Positions 15,931 to 24,963 of a stretch of DNA of 64,000 nt are shown here, one piece after another. The first letter of the stretch is position 1. Each line of letters starts with the position of its first letter. Origin of the DNA: Gemmataceae bacterium (lineage in GTDB: Bacteria; Planctomycetota; Planctomycetia; Gemmatales; Gemmataceae); NCBI GenBank assembly GCA_022842245.1, contig JALHPZ010000010.1, forward strand, positions 62,001 through 126,000, in the 5' to 3' direction. The notes under the pieces are model-generated. The model searched no databases, was not told the origin of the DNA, and was given only the letters and a program-made list of their open reading frames with translations. The translations under genes were made by a program, and so were the position numbers.

Positions 15931-16812
15931 TCAGGTGCCCATCACGTTGTAGCCGCAGTCGACATAGAGGATCTGACCGGTGACGGCGCTCGCCAGCGGA
16001 CTGCAAAGGTAGAGCGTGCTGTTGGCCACTTCTTCGGGTCCGATCGGCCGGCGCAGCGGCGAGTGCGTGGCGGCGTGGTCGATGAGCTTGTCAAAGTCCG
16101 GATTGATCGCCCGCGCGGCCCGGCTGGCGTACGGTCCGGCCGAAATCAGATTCACGCGGATATTCCGGTCGCCGACGAACCACGCCAGTTGCTTCGCGTC
16201 CATTTGCAGCGCGGTCTTGGCCGTGCTCATCCCGCCGCCGTAGTGCGGGATGACACGGTCCCCGCCAATGTAAGTGAGACCGACCACGCTCGCCCCGCCG
16301 GGCCGGTTCGCCATGAACGGCGCGGCGGACCGCACCATGCTCACGAGCGAATAGCTGCTGATGCCGAGCGCCTCGGAATACGCCTCGCGGCTCGTCTCGA
16401 TGATCGGCTTCGTGATTTCGCGGCTAAACGCGATCGAGTGGACGAGCACGTCGATGCCGCCGAACTTCTGCCCGACCGCTTCGATCGTCCCCTTGATGCT
16501 GTAATCGCTGAACTTCGCGTAGCGCTTGTCGGCCTTCACTTTCTCCGGCACCTGGTCCATCGTGTCGTAGCCGGCGTCGCAGGCGTACATCGCCTCGACC
16601 TTGAACTCGCTTCCGTCGGGCAGCAGGCGCGATTCCTTGTCGGCGTCGCGCGTCAGGATGCTGTCCACGATGCCGTACATGCGGGGGTGCACCGCCAGCA
16701 CGATCTTGGCCCCGGCCGCCCTCAGCGCCTTCGCGATGTACCAGGCGAAGCTCTGGTTGTCGCCGACGCCGGACACCAACGCCGTCTTGCCAGAGAAGTC
16801 GAGTGCGTTCAT
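15931..16812 (-). CDS. fabI: Enoyl-[acyl-carrier-protein] reductase, chloroplast/chlamydia type
   Basis: A 293-residue short-chain dehydrogenase-fold enzyme that reduces trans-2-enoyl-ACP with NAD(P)H in the last step of fatty-acid elongation. The cofactor loop is SGVGDNQSFAW near residues 14-24 and the active site is YGGGMSTAK. It has the longer insert with LLPDGSEFKVEAMYACDAG and VPEKVKADKRYAKFSDYS, then NLISAGPYASRAA and SPLASAVTG. These features match plant plastid and Chlamydia FabI better than the shorter E. coli type. The ATG at 16812 is preferred because the upstream in-frame extension is not homologous in character. The gene is convergent with the kinase-tubulin gene; a 256-bp gap separates it from the divergent lipoprotein gene. 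Confidence 0.92.
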   Translation of the reverse strand: MNALDFSGKTALVSGVGDNQSFAWYIAKALRAAGAKIVLAVHPRMYGIVDSILTRDADKESRLLPDGSEFKVEAMYACDAGYDTMDQVPEKVKADKRYAKFSDYSIKGTIEAVGQKFGGIDVLVHSIAFSREITKPIIETSREAYSEALGISSYSLVSMVRSAAPFMANRPGGASVVGLTYIGGDRVIPHYGGGMSTAKTALQMDAKQLAWFVGDRNIRVNLISAGPYASRAARAINPDFDKLIDHAATHSPLRRPIGPEEVANSTLYLCSPLASAVTGQILYVDCGYNVMGT

Positions 16813-17068
16813 GGGTCGCCATCCGTAGGGAGAATGCCGTTCGGTAGAGTTTACGGATTCGGCAAGGCCGGGAAATGGCGGGATTTCGAGCGACGGAACT
16901 TGATTCGAAAGCGGCGGTTTGAAGTTGTGGAGGTCCGGTCCGCTGGAACAATCGTTACAGATCGCGCAGTTTACCGGTCCGGGTTTCGGGTAACTGACGG
17001 AATCCCTCCCATCGAACGACTCGATTGACCTATGCTTCAGGTGGCGCATTCTGTGAAGGACGACGGCC

Positions 17069-17911
17069 ATGACACGGCGTACGGCAATTCTGAGCCTCCT
17101 GCTGGCGACCCTGCTGGGATCGACCGGTTGCCGGCACATCTGCAAACGCGGCCTTTGCGCAGGGCGAAGCGACCCGCCGCCCCGTGCCCGCGACGATCTT
17201 TTCATCCCGCCGCCGACCGGGGGATTGCCCTCGACGCGCCCACTGCCGGCAGACAACGCCCTGCCCCCCGCAACGGTTCCCTCGACTCCGGGCGGAAGCC
17301 AATACCGTCCGCAGCGGGAGACGCTCTATCCCGATCCGCTACTGGAAGCGCCTTCGATCGGTGGGACGAAACCGGGTGAACCACCTCCAATCCTGTCGAT
17401 CCCGGAAGGATCGACCTCGGGGAACTCGAAATCGTCGAAGGTGATCGACCCGACGAATGCGCCGACGGGCCTGCCGGGCTTCGCCGTCGTCCGCGACCGT
17501 ATCGCCACCGGTCGAAAGCCGACGTTGGACGGCTTCGATACGCTTCGCGGCACCGGGTACAAAACTGTCGTCTATCTACATCCGGTCGGACGGGACACGA
17601 CCGCCACGAAGGATCTCGCCGAGAAAAAAGGCCTTGTGTTCGTCGCGATTCCCGTCGATGCTTCGGGTTTGAAATCCGCGGCCGGTACCTTCGCCGAAAC
17701 GGTCGGGGACTCGGCCCGGCTACCAATGTATGTCTTCGACGACGAGGGCGTACGTACCGGTTCGCTCTGGTACCTCTACTTCCGCACCGTTGAATCGATG
17801 GGCGACGACGCGGCGCAGGTGAAGGCGGCCGCGCTCGGCCTCCGAGATGCGACCGGCGACGAAAAGACCAACTTCTGGCTCGCCGTGCAAGAGATTCTCT
17901 CCAAACGATAA
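17069..17911 (+). CDS. Exported protein with a catalytically dead phosphatase-like domain
   Basis: A 280-residue protein with an N-terminal hydrophobic signal ending LGSTGC (Cys21), a non-canonical lipobox. A Pro/Ser-rich linker runs to about residue 130. The C-terminal domain (about 145-275) reads FAVVRDRIATGRKPTLDGFD, then TLRGTGYKTVVYLHP, like the DUF442/dual-specificity phosphatase fold. Where those enzymes have HCxxGxR, this protein has VFDDEGVRTGSLW: the loop and Arg remain but the nucleophilic cysteine is gone. It is therefore probably a pseudophosphatase that binds rather than cleaves. It ends 9 bp before a PLP-enzyme gene on the same strand, so the two may be cotranscribed. Family assignment is moderately sure. 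Confidence 0.65.
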   Translation: MTRRTAILSLLLATLLGSTGCRHICKRGLCAGRSDPPPRARDDLFIPPPTGGLPSTRPLPADNALPPATVPSTPGGSQYRPQRETLYPDPLLEAPSIGGTKPGEPPPILSIPEGSTSGNSKSSKVIDPTNAPTGLPGFAVVRDRIATGRKPTLDGFDTLRGTGYKTVVYLHPVGRDTTATKDLAEKKGLVFVAIPVDASGLKSAAGTFAETVGDSARLPMYVFDDEGVRTGSLWYLYFRTVESMGDDAAQVKAAALGLRDATGDEKTNFWLAVQEILSKR

Positions 17912-17920
17912 GATGTCGGG

Positions 17921-19057
17921 ATGACACCCGATTTCGGCCCTTCGACACCCCTCACCCCGCCGATCCACCTCTCGGCGGTCTACCGCATCCCGGACCTCGA
18001 CGCCGTCGACGCCATCTACGGCGGCACCGCGCCCGGATACATTTACGCCCGCGACGGCCACCCGAACGCAACCGTCCTTGCGGATGAACTCCGCGATGCC
18101 CACCGCGCCGCCTGGGGCGTCGTCACGGGCACCGGCATGGGCGCCATCGCCGCGCCGCTGCTGGCACTGCTGGCGAAGGGCGACCGGATCGTCTCCAGCA
18201 ACCGGATCTACGGCAAGACGACGAAACTCTTCCGAGCCGAGTTCGACAAGTTCGGCATCACGACGAGTTGGGTCGACTCGAACGACCTCGATGCCGTCGC
18301 GAGAGCGTTGACCGAAGCGCCGACGAAGATCCTCTTCGTGGAAACGATCTCGAATCCGCTCTGCCGTGTCGCGGACCTGCCGGCACTGACCGAACTCGCC
18401 CATCGATACGCGGCCTTGCTGTTCGTGGACAACACCTTCGCCTCGCCGGTCCTCTGCCGTCCGCACGAGTTCGGCGCCGACCTCGTGATGGAATCGCTGA
18501 CCAAGATGATCGGCGGCCACAGCGATGTGACAATGGGCTTCGTGTCGGGAGCGAATCCGGCGCTGCATGCCCCGATCGCTTCCGCGACCAGCACCTGGGG
18601 CCTCGCGGCGAACCCGTTCGACTGCTGGCTCGTCCAGCGCGGCATGGCGACGATGGAGCTTCGGATGCGAACGGCGAACACGAACGCAGATAAGATCGCC
18701 GCCTGGCTGGTATCCCATCCGGCGGTGAAGCGCGTCGTGCATCCGAGCCGGGCAGACCACCCGGATTACGAATTGGCAAAGCGAATACTACCCAACGGCG
18801 TCGGAAACATGCTCTGTTTCGAACTGGCCGACCGTGAGGCGGTGAACCGCTGGATGCGCGCGACCCCGGCCGTGCCGTTTTGCCCGTCGCTCGGGCACCA
18901 CGAAACGACGTGCAGCCACCCGGACACGACGAGCCACCGGTTCGACCCGAGTTCGGAAAAGCTCGCCCAGGGGATCACGCCCGGCCTCGTCCGGCTCTCC
19001 GTGGGCTGCGAACCGTTCGAGAAACTCGCGGCCGCGATGGAAGCGGGATTACGGTAA
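17921..19057 (+). CDS. Cys/Met-metabolism PLP-dependent enzyme (transsulfuration family)
   Basis: A 378-residue enzyme of the cystathionine gamma-synthase/beta-lyase family, normal in length. The pyridoxal phosphate Lys is Lys195 in ESLTKMIGGHSD, preceded by LFVDNTFASP with the Asp that holds the cofactor nitrogen. The N-terminal PPIHLSAVY and GYIYARDGHPN motifs, and GTGMGAIAAPLLAL, are also family hallmarks. Substrate choice among cystathionine synthase, lyase, methionine gamma-lyase or O-acetylhomoserine sulfhydrylase cannot be made by eye. The usual SLGG before the C-terminal domain reads SLGHHETTCSHP, an unusual variant. Its 3' end overlaps the convergent DUF4058 gene by 9 bp. Confidence 0.88.
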   Translation: MTPDFGPSTPLTPPIHLSAVYRIPDLDAVDAIYGGTAPGYIYARDGHPNATVLADELRDAHRAAWGVVTGTGMGAIAAPLLALLAKGDRIVSSNRIYGKTTKLFRAEFDKFGITTSWVDSNDLDAVARALTEAPTKILFVETISNPLCRVADLPALTELAHRYAALLFVDNTFASPVLCRPHEFGADLVMESLTKMIGGHSDVTMGFVSGANPALHAPIASATSTWGLAANPFDCWLVQRGMATMELRMRTANTNADKIAAWLVSHPAVKRVVHPSRADHPDYELAKRILPNGVGNMLCFELADREAVNRWMRATPAVPFCPSLGHHETTCSHPDTTSHRFDPSSEKLAQGITPGLVRLSVGCEPFEKLAAAMEAGLR

Positions 19058-19825
19058 AGGTGTGTCGGGAGATAACGAGGGCTGCGACAAGAGCGGCTTG
19101 AGGACGTTCGGGAACAGTTGCCACGTCGTCTCGTACGTCGGTTCGAGGGGCAGGTTGACATAGTGCCTGGGCGCGAGAAAGATCGGCGCCTCCGGCAACG
19201 CATCGCCGACCGCGAGATACTCCAGGTACGCCGTACTGTCTTCGCCGGCGTCGTATGAGACCACGGTCAACGGCTTGTCCACGGGGCGTTCCAGATCATC
19301 ATCCTCATCCACCCCAACATCGTACCAGATGGCGAAATGGATGCCGTCGGGATCACGCGGCGTCGGCGGAAAGAGATCAATCACGGCGAGGTGGATGCCC
19401 TCCTCCATGAGGCTGCGGGCCTTCTCGACGAACGCGCGAAACTCGTGCGAGGAGGCTTTGTTCCCCGGCGACACGATCTCCAAGACCGCGACGACTTTCC
19501 CGTGGCGATGGTTCCGGATCGAAATGCGATTCGCCTTCGCGGCATAGCCGGAATCTTTCCGCTGGTGCTTCTTCTGGAGTCGCGGCGGTGCGGTCGCAAC
19601 GGCGACTCCGGTCGCCGAGTATCCATTGCTCGGAACGCCATTCCCTTCAAACTGTTGGAGGGTCAGGATATCCGGGATCGGGCCACGGATGCGCTGTTCG
19701 GGCAAGGCGAAATAATCTTTCGGCAGTACGCCGCCGTTCAGCGCGTTGCTGATGTTGATCGTCCACGATTGATGGAATGCGTGGAAGAGTCCCGCGTCGA
19801 CCCGCGTCCAGTCGTGAATCGGCAT
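19049..19825 (-). CDS. DUF4058 family protein
   Basis: A 258-residue soluble protein starting MPIHDWTRVDAGLFHAFHQS, a start typical of planctomycete and cyanobacterial DUF4058 proteins. Other conserved parts are WTINISNALN near residue 22, RLQKKHQRKD and the charged VVAVLEIVSPGNKAS in the middle, and LAVIDLFPPTPRDP. The EIVSPGNK stretch with Asp/Glu around it resembles a PD-(D/E)XK nuclease-like core, but no function has been shown to my knowledge. There is no signal peptide or membrane segment. The gene converges on the PLP enzyme gene and is divergent from gatB. Family assignment is fairly sure; function unknown. Confidence 0.8.
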   Translation of the reverse strand: MPIHDWTRVDAGLFHAFHQSWTINISNALNGGVLPKDYFALPEQRIRGPIPDILTLQQFEGNGVPSNGYSATGVAVATAPPRLQKKHQRKDSGYAAKANRISIRNHRHGKVVAVLEIVSPGNKASSHEFRAFVEKARSLMEEGIHLAVIDLFPPTPRDPDGIHFAIWYDVGVDEDDDLERPVDKPLTVVSYDAGEDSTAYLEYLAVGDALPEAPIFLAPRHYVNLPLEPTYETTWQLFPNVLKPLLSQPSLSPDTPLP

Positions 19826-19913
19826 GGCAGTCGACTCCGTTCAAAGTCACTCCCGCATTCTAACGCAATCCTCTACAATTTCCCATCTCTCCGCATCGTC
19901 CCCGGGAGCCGAC

Positions 19914-21425
19914 ATGGCCGAGCCGTACAAGATCGTGATCGGGCTGGAAGTCCACGTGCAATTGCTGACGAAGACGAAGCTCTTCTGCGGCTGCCCGAAC
20001 AAGTTCGGCCTGCCTCCGAACTCGGCCGTCTGCCCGGTCTGCCTCGGGATGCCCGGCTCGCTACCGGTGATGAATCGCAAAGCATTCGAACTGTCCTTGA
20101 AGGCCGCCCTGGCGCTGAACTGTTCGATCGCGTCGCACCCCGGCGAGAAGCCGGGCTACACGAAATGGGATCGCAAGAACTACTACTACCCGGACCTGCC
20201 GAAGAACTATCAGATCAGCCAGTACGAACTGCCGTTCAGCCACGACGGCTTCCTCGAAATCAACGTGCACCCCGACCCGAAGAAGGGATACACCCCGAAG
20301 AAGGTCGGCATCATCCGCGCGCACCTCGAAGAGGACGCCGGTAAAAACATCCACGATGAGAGCGGCCGCGGCGGCGACACGCGCGTCGACCTGAACCGCA
20401 CCGGCACGCCACTCCTCGAGATCGTCTCGCACCCGGACATGAACAGTCCGGAGGAGGCGATCGCGTACCTCGAAGAGATTCGGTTGCTGCTGCGCGAGTT
20501 GGCCGTCTCGGACTGCGAGATGCAGGAGGGCAGCCTCCGTTGCGACGCGAACGTGAACATTCACATCCCGAAAGCCGACGAGCCGAAGGGATACGCGGCG
20601 ACTCAACTCGTCGAAATCAAAAACCTGAACAGCTTTCGCGCCGTGGGTCGGGCTATCACTTACGAGGCGAAGAGGCACTTCGAAGAGTTCAAAAAGAATC
20701 CCGATGGATTCCGCTTCGGGAAGATGTTGAAGACGACCGCCGGCTGGGACGATGCGAAGGGCCGCACGGAAGTGCAGCGACACAAAGAAGAGGCGGCCGA
20801 CTACCGCTATTTCCCGGAGCCGGACCTCGTGCCGGTAATTGTGTCGAAGGAGCAACTCGACGCCGTGAAGGCGACGATGGGCGAACTGCCGCAGGCGCAG
20901 CGCCAACGCCTGCAATCGCAATACGGTCTTTCGCTCTACGATGCCGAAGTGCTCTCGTCCAAGGGGCGGAAGATGGTGGCGTACTTTGAAGAGGTCGCGA
21001 AGGAACTCGCCGGCGACGGCAAGACGGCCGCGAACCGCCTGAGCGATCTCGTCTTCCCGGCGCTCAGCGAACGGCATGAGGAGATCGAAGAATTCCCCAT
21101 CCGTCCCGCCGCGTTCGCGACTTTCCTCAAGGCGACCGGCAGCCTGCCGAAGATGGACCGCCTGTCAGTCTTCGGCGTGGTGCTGGAGAAGGGACTCGAC
21201 GTCGAGGCCGCGAAAAAGGAAGTCGGCATCAAGGAATTCGACGAGTCGGCATTGCGTGCCGCCGCGATCGCGGCGATTGCGGCGAATCCGAAGGCCGTCG
21301 CCGATTTCAAGGGCGGCAAGGACTCCGCGAAGATGGCGATCGTCGGCCATGTGATGAAGAACAACAAGGGCGCCCCGAACGATGTGGTGCGGAAACTCGT
21401 GGACGAGGAATTGGCAAAAGCTTGA
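19914..21425 (+). CDS. gatB: Asp-tRNA(Asn)/Glu-tRNA(Gln) amidotransferase subunit B
   Basis: A 503-residue subunit of the GatCAB complex, which converts mischarged Glu-tRNA(Gln) or Asp-tRNA(Asn) to the amide form during translation. The start MAEPYKIVIGLEVHVQL and the motifs VCLGMPGSLPVMN, KNYYYPDLPKNYQISQYE, and HLEEDAGKN with DLNRTGTPLLEIV define the kinase-like cradle domain. The C-terminal helical and YqeY-like tail ends DVVRKLVDEELAKA, used for tRNA recognition. Length is normal. GGGAG before the ATG fits this start. GatA and GatC genes are not in the window. The gene ends 9 bp from the convergent TIGR01777 gene, with a candidate terminator hairpin lying inside that neighbour's end. Confidence 0.97.
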   Translation: MAEPYKIVIGLEVHVQLLTKTKLFCGCPNKFGLPPNSAVCPVCLGMPGSLPVMNRKAFELSLKAALALNCSIASHPGEKPGYTKWDRKNYYYPDLPKNYQISQYELPFSHDGFLEINVHPDPKKGYTPKKVGIIRAHLEEDAGKNIHDESGRGGDTRVDLNRTGTPLLEIVSHPDMNSPEEAIAYLEEIRLLLRELAVSDCEMQEGSLRCDANVNIHIPKADEPKGYAATQLVEIKNLNSFRAVGRAITYEAKRHFEEFKKNPDGFRFGKMLKTTAGWDDAKGRTEVQRHKEEAADYRYFPEPDLVPVIVSKEQLDAVKATMGELPQAQRQRLQSQYGLSLYDAEVLSSKGRKMVAYFEEVAKELAGDGKTAANRLSDLVFPALSERHEEIEEFPIRPAAFATFLKATGSLPKMDRLSVFGVVLEKGLDVEAAKKEVGIKEFDESALRAAAIAAIAANPKAVADFKGGKDSAKMAIVGHVMKNNKGAPNDVVRKLVDEELAKA

Positions 21426-21434
21426 AGTTCGTTC

Positions 21435-22295
21435 TCAACGAGCCAGCAGATCACGCAGCGCTGGCTCGATTTCTGGAAAGCGGAACGTGAACCCCGCGTC
21501 GGTCGCCGCTTTCGGCAGGGCACACGTTCCGCCCAGAATCGTATCCGCGATCTTCCCCAGCCCGATCCGCAGTGCCCAGCCCGGTGCCGGCAACCAGTGC
21601 GGTCGGCCGAGGACCCTCCCGATTGCGCGGCCGAGTTCGTCGTTCGACACCGGATGAGGCGCTGTCGCATTCACGGGCCCGACGACGGCCGGCGTATCGA
21701 TGGCGAATTGCAGTAACCGCGTCAGATCTTCGTGGTGGATCCAACTCACGATCTGTTGACCCGACCCGATGCGTCCGCCGACGAAGAACCGATAGGGCCG
21801 CACAAGATTCGCGAGTGCCCCGCCCTTCGGGTCCAGGACGATACCCAATCGCGGATGCACGACGCGGTTCCCGGCGAATCGTACCCGGTCGGCCGCGGCT
21901 TCCCATTCGTGGCAAACGTTCGCCATGAAGTCCGTCTTCGGATCGCCGTAGTAGCCGATGGCCGAACACGAGACGAACACGACCGATTTGTTCCCGCTCT
22001 TCGCCAGACGTTCGGAGATCAACTCTGTACTCGCGACGCGGCTGTCGCGAATCCGCTTCATGAACGATGTCGACCATCGCTTTGCGAAGATGTTCTCGCC
22101 GGCCAGATGGACGACGGCGTCGCACGAGTCCAGTAAGTCGAGCCACGGGCCGGGGACGGACGGATCGCCTTCGACCGTGTCCGGCCCGGGCCGACGCGAG
22201 AGGGCGAGCACACTGTCGCCCCGCTCGCGCAAGGCGGCAACAAGTCGCGAACCCACAAGCCCCGTTGCACCCGTGACGAATATGGTCTGGCTCAT
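21435..22295 (-). CDS. TIGR01777-family NAD(P)-binding epimerase-like protein
   Basis: A 286-residue extended short-chain dehydrogenase. The cofactor loop is [11 protein letters not shown] near residues 9-19. The family-specific stretch is [15 protein letters not shown] and later [10 protein letters not shown], with the YYG at the place of the catalytic tyrosine region. [20 protein letters not shown] and the C-terminal ALRDLLA are further hallmarks of TIGR01777/SDR39U1 proteins, which resemble the cell-division-related YfcH. The reaction is unknown. The start codon overlaps the fumC stop (ATGA), so the two form an operon with fumC first. The 3' end carries a hairpin shared with gatB termination. 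Confidence 0.88.
   Translation of the reverse strand: MSQTIFVTGATGLVGSRLVAALRERGDSVLALSRRPGPDTVEGDPSVPGPWLDLLDSCDAVVHLAGENIFAKRWSTSFMKRIRDSRVASTELISERLAKSGNKSVVFVSCSAIGYYGDPKTDFMANVCHEWEAAADRVRFAGNRVVHPRLGIVLDPKGGALANLVRPYRFFVGGRIGSGQQIVSWIHHEDLTRLLQFAIDTPAVVGPVNATAPHPVSNDELGRAIGRVLGRPHWLPAPGWALRIGLGKIADTILGGTCALPKAATDAGFTFRFPEIEPALRDLLAR
21439..21470 (+). terminator. Candidate terminator hairpin after gatB
   Basis: A 9-bp stem, cgagccagc (21439-21447) and gctggctcg (21460-21468), with a 12-nt loop, followed on the plus strand by atttc. It starts 14 bp after the gatB stop and lies inside the 3' end of the opposite-strand gene. The T-run is short, so efficiency is doubtful. Confidence 0.4.
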
Positions 22296-23713
22296 TCCGT
22301 CCCCGGCATGGTCATCTTCTCGGGTCGCACGATGTGATCGAACTTTTCGGCCGTCAGCTTTCCGCTGCCGTCCTTGAGCGGCGGAGCCAGTTTGACCGCT
22401 TCCTCGCGAAGCGTCGTGCCGTTGATGTGGGCGGTCTTCGCGATCTTCGCGGCGGCGTCGTAGCCGATGTGCCGGTTCATCGCCGTCACCAGCATCAGCG
22501 AGTTGTTCAGGTGGGCCGCAATCTGTTTCGCATTTGGCTCGATGCCGATGGCACAATGCTCGTTGAACATCCGGCAGGCGTCGGTCAGCAGTCGCACCGA
22601 GTGCAGGAAGTTGTGGATGATGACCGGCTTGAAGACGTTCAGCTCGAAGTTCCCCTGACTCGCCGCGAAGCCGATCGTCGCGTCGTTGCCCATCACCTGG
22701 ACGCAGACCATCGTCATGGCTTCGCTCTGGGTCGGGTTCACCTTGCCCGGCATGATCGAGGAACCGGGCTCGTTTTCAGGGATCGTGATTTCGCCGAGGC
22801 CACAGCGTGGGCCGGACGCCAGCCAGCGCACATCGTTGGCCATCTTCATGAGCGCCGTCGCGAGCGTCTTGAGCGAGCCGGACGCGCTCACGAGCGCCTC
22901 ATGCCCTCCGAGCGCGGCGAACTTGTTCGGTGCAGTCACGAACGGCAGCTTCGTCAGTTCCGCAATCTGATCCGCCACCTTGACGGCGAAGTCCGGGTGG
23001 GCGTTCAAGCCGGTGCCGACGGCCGTGCCGCCAAGGGCCAGTTCGTATAGGCCGGACAACGTCTGCTCGATCGCTTTTCGGGCGAAATCGATCTGCGCGA
23101 CATACCCGCTGAACTCCTGGCCCAACGTCAGCGGCACGGCGTCCATCAGGTGTGTGCGGCCGATCTTGACGATGTGCGCGAATTCTTTGGACTTGCGATT
23201 CAGCGTCTGGCGAAGCTCCTGGAGACTGGGCAGCAACCGGTGTACGACTTCCTCGGCGGCGGCGATGTGCATCGCCGTGGGAAACGTGTCGTTCGACGAC
23301 TGGGACATGTTCACGTCGTCGTTCGGATGGATCGGCTTCTTCGATCCCATTTCGCCGCCGGCCATCTGGATGGCGCGATTCGCGATCACCTCGTTGACGT
23401 TCATGTTCGTCTGCGTGCCGCTACCGGTCTGCCAGACGCGCAAAGGGAAATGCGAATCAAGCTTGCCAGCGATCACCTCGTCGGCGGCCAGTTCCACCAG
23501 GACGAGCTTTTCCTTCGGGAGAAGGCCCAGACTCGCGTTCGTCTGAGCGGCCGCCTTCTTGAGTGTGCCGAACGCGCGAATCACCGCCCGCGGCATCGTG
23601 TCGTCGCCGATCGCAAAGTGAATCAGCGACCGCGCCGTCTGCGCGCCGTAGTACCGGTCGCTCGGCACCTCGATCTTGCCCATCGTGTCGGTTTCGATTC
23701 GCGTCGCGGCCAT
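22292..23713 (-). CDS. fumC: Fumarate hydratase class II
   Basis: A 473-residue class II fumarase of normal length, which interconverts fumarate and malate in the TCA cycle. The fumarase/aspartase signature [13 protein letters not shown] is present, as are the substrate-site stretches [15 protein letters not shown] and [21 protein letters not shown], and [17 protein letters not shown]. The GSGTQ at the B-site loop and the overall pattern favour fumarase over aspartate ammonia-lyase, although the two are hard to separate by eye. It is the first gene of a two-gene operon; its TGA overlaps the next ATG. There is a 125-bp divergent gap to the next gene on the plus strand. Confidence 0.95.
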   Translation of the reverse strand: MAATRIETDTMGKIEVPSDRYYGAQTARSLIHFAIGDDTMPRAVIRAFGTLKKAAAQTNASLGLLPKEKLVLVELAADEVIAGKLDSHFPLRVWQTGSGTQTNMNVNEVIANRAIQMAGGEMGSKKPIHPNDDVNMSQSSNDTFPTAMHIAAAEEVVHRLLPSLQELRQTLNRKSKEFAHIVKIGRTHLMDAVPLTLGQEFSGYVAQIDFARKAIEQTLSGLYELALGGTAVGTGLNAHPDFAVKVADQIAELTKLPFVTAPNKFAALGGHEALVSASGSLKTLATALMKMANDVRWLASGPRCGLGEITIPENEPGSSIMPGKVNPTQSEAMTMVCVQVMGNDATIGFAASQGNFELNVFKPVIIHNFLHSVRLLTDACRMFNEHCAIGIEPNAKQIAAHLNNSLMLVTAMNRHIGYDAAAKIAKTAHINGTTLREEAVKLAPPLKDGSGKLTAEKFDHIVRPEKMTMPGTE

Positions 23714-23838
23714 GTGTCCGAATTCCTTGGGGGAGGAGTGAGACAGACATTGTAGGGGCGGTCTGTCGACTGCCGACCTCGACGGACGGAAGGCGATTTC
23801 CGAAACTAGTTGCGTTCGCACCTCCGGGGAGTATCCGC

Positions 23839-24963
23839 ATGCGTCGAATGTTCTGGAGCCTGGTCGCGGCGTCGGCGTTGGCCGGCCCGGCCGCGGCCGA
23901 GAAACCAATGGTGGCCGATTCGCTGGCCAAGATCAAAGCCGTCGGCAAGGAAGGGCAAGGCAACGAGGCCGCGTCCGCGGCGTGGAAGACGTTGGTGAAA
24001 TCCGGCGGTTCGGCTTTACTGCCAACCCTCGAAGCATTCGCGGGCGCGAATCCAACGGCCGCGAACTGGCTGCGCTCGGCCGTGGATGCCATCGTGCAGT
24101 CCGAAGAGAAGGCCGGACGCAAACTCCCGGCCGAAGACTTGAAGAAATTCATCGACACGAAGACGAACGACCCGGCGGCACGGCGGATCGCCTACGAACT
24201 CTTCGCCAAACTCGAGAAGGAGACCGCCGCCCGGATGATCGCGGCGATGGTTGACGATCCGAGCCTCGAACTCCGTCGCGACGCGATCGCGGTCCATCTG
24301 AAGGAAGCGAAATCCGACGCGAAAAAGCTCTCGCCGCTCTTCGCTGCGGCCCGCGACAAGGACCAGGTGGAGGAGATCGCGAAGGCGCTCAAGAAGACCG
24401 AAGCGGACATCACGTCGCATTTCGGATTCGTTGAGCGATGGTACGTCGTCGGCCCGTTCGACAGCACGAAGGGCACGGGCTTCGACAAGGCGTATGCTCC
24501 CGAAGCCGGCGTCGACCTGACGGCGACCTACGAGGGCAAGGGCGGCGCGAAGGCGTCTTGGAAGGCCGTGGTTGCCAAGCCGGACTCCAAGGGCAAGCAG
24601 TACGCGATGGTGGATCTGAACGCCGAACTGGCCAAACACAAAGACGCGGTCTCGTACGCGTACGCTGTCGTGTCGCTCGATAAGGACACGCCGGTCGAGT
24701 TGCGGGCCGGGTCGACGACCTCGATCAAGATCTTCGTCAACGGCAAACCGGTCTTCGCGCGGGACGAGTACCACCACGGGCACGTGATGGACCAGCACGT
24801 CGGCCAAACGATCCTCAAAGCTGGAAAGAACGAATTACTGTTGAAGATCTGCCAGAACAATCAGACCGAACAGTGGGCGCAAAACTGGGCGTTCCAGCTG
24901 CGCATCTGCGACGCCACCGGCGGCGCGGTTCCCTTCAAGCTCCTCTCGCCGGAGGCCAAGTAA
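23839..24963 (+). CDS. Exported protein, HEAT-like helices plus beta-sandwich domain
   Basis: A 374-residue protein with a signal peptide (residues 1-20, ending GPAAA). The first half (about 25-195) is all-helical and repetitive, with Ala/Lys-rich helices resembling HEAT repeats. A hinge reads [18 protein letters not shown], and the second half (about 215-370) is beta-rich with [36 protein letters not shown] and [16 protein letters not shown]. That pattern resembles carbohydrate-binding or PA14-type sandwich modules at the ends of planctomycete secreted proteins. There is no enzymatic motif. Its stop overlaps the start of the PQQ-like propeller gene (TAATG), so both are probably made together and may act in the same compartment. 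Function unknown. Confidence 0.75.
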   Translation: MRRMFWSLVAASALAGPAAAEKPMVADSLAKIKAVGKEGQGNEAASAAWKTLVKSGGSALLPTLEAFAGANPTAANWLRSAVDAIVQSEEKAGRKLPAEDLKKFIDTKTNDPAARRIAYELFAKLEKETAARMIAAMVDDPSLELRRDAIAVHLKEAKSDAKKLSPLFAAARDKDQVEEIAKALKKTEADITSHFGFVERWYVVGPFDSTKGTGFDKAYAPEAGVDLTATYEGKGGAKASWKAVVAKPDSKGKQYAMVDLNAELAKHKDAVSYAYAVVSLDKDTPVELRAGSTTSIKIFVNGKPVFARDEYHHGHVMDQHVGQTILKAGKNELLLKICQNNQTEQWAQNWAFQLRICDATGGAVPFKLLSPEAK

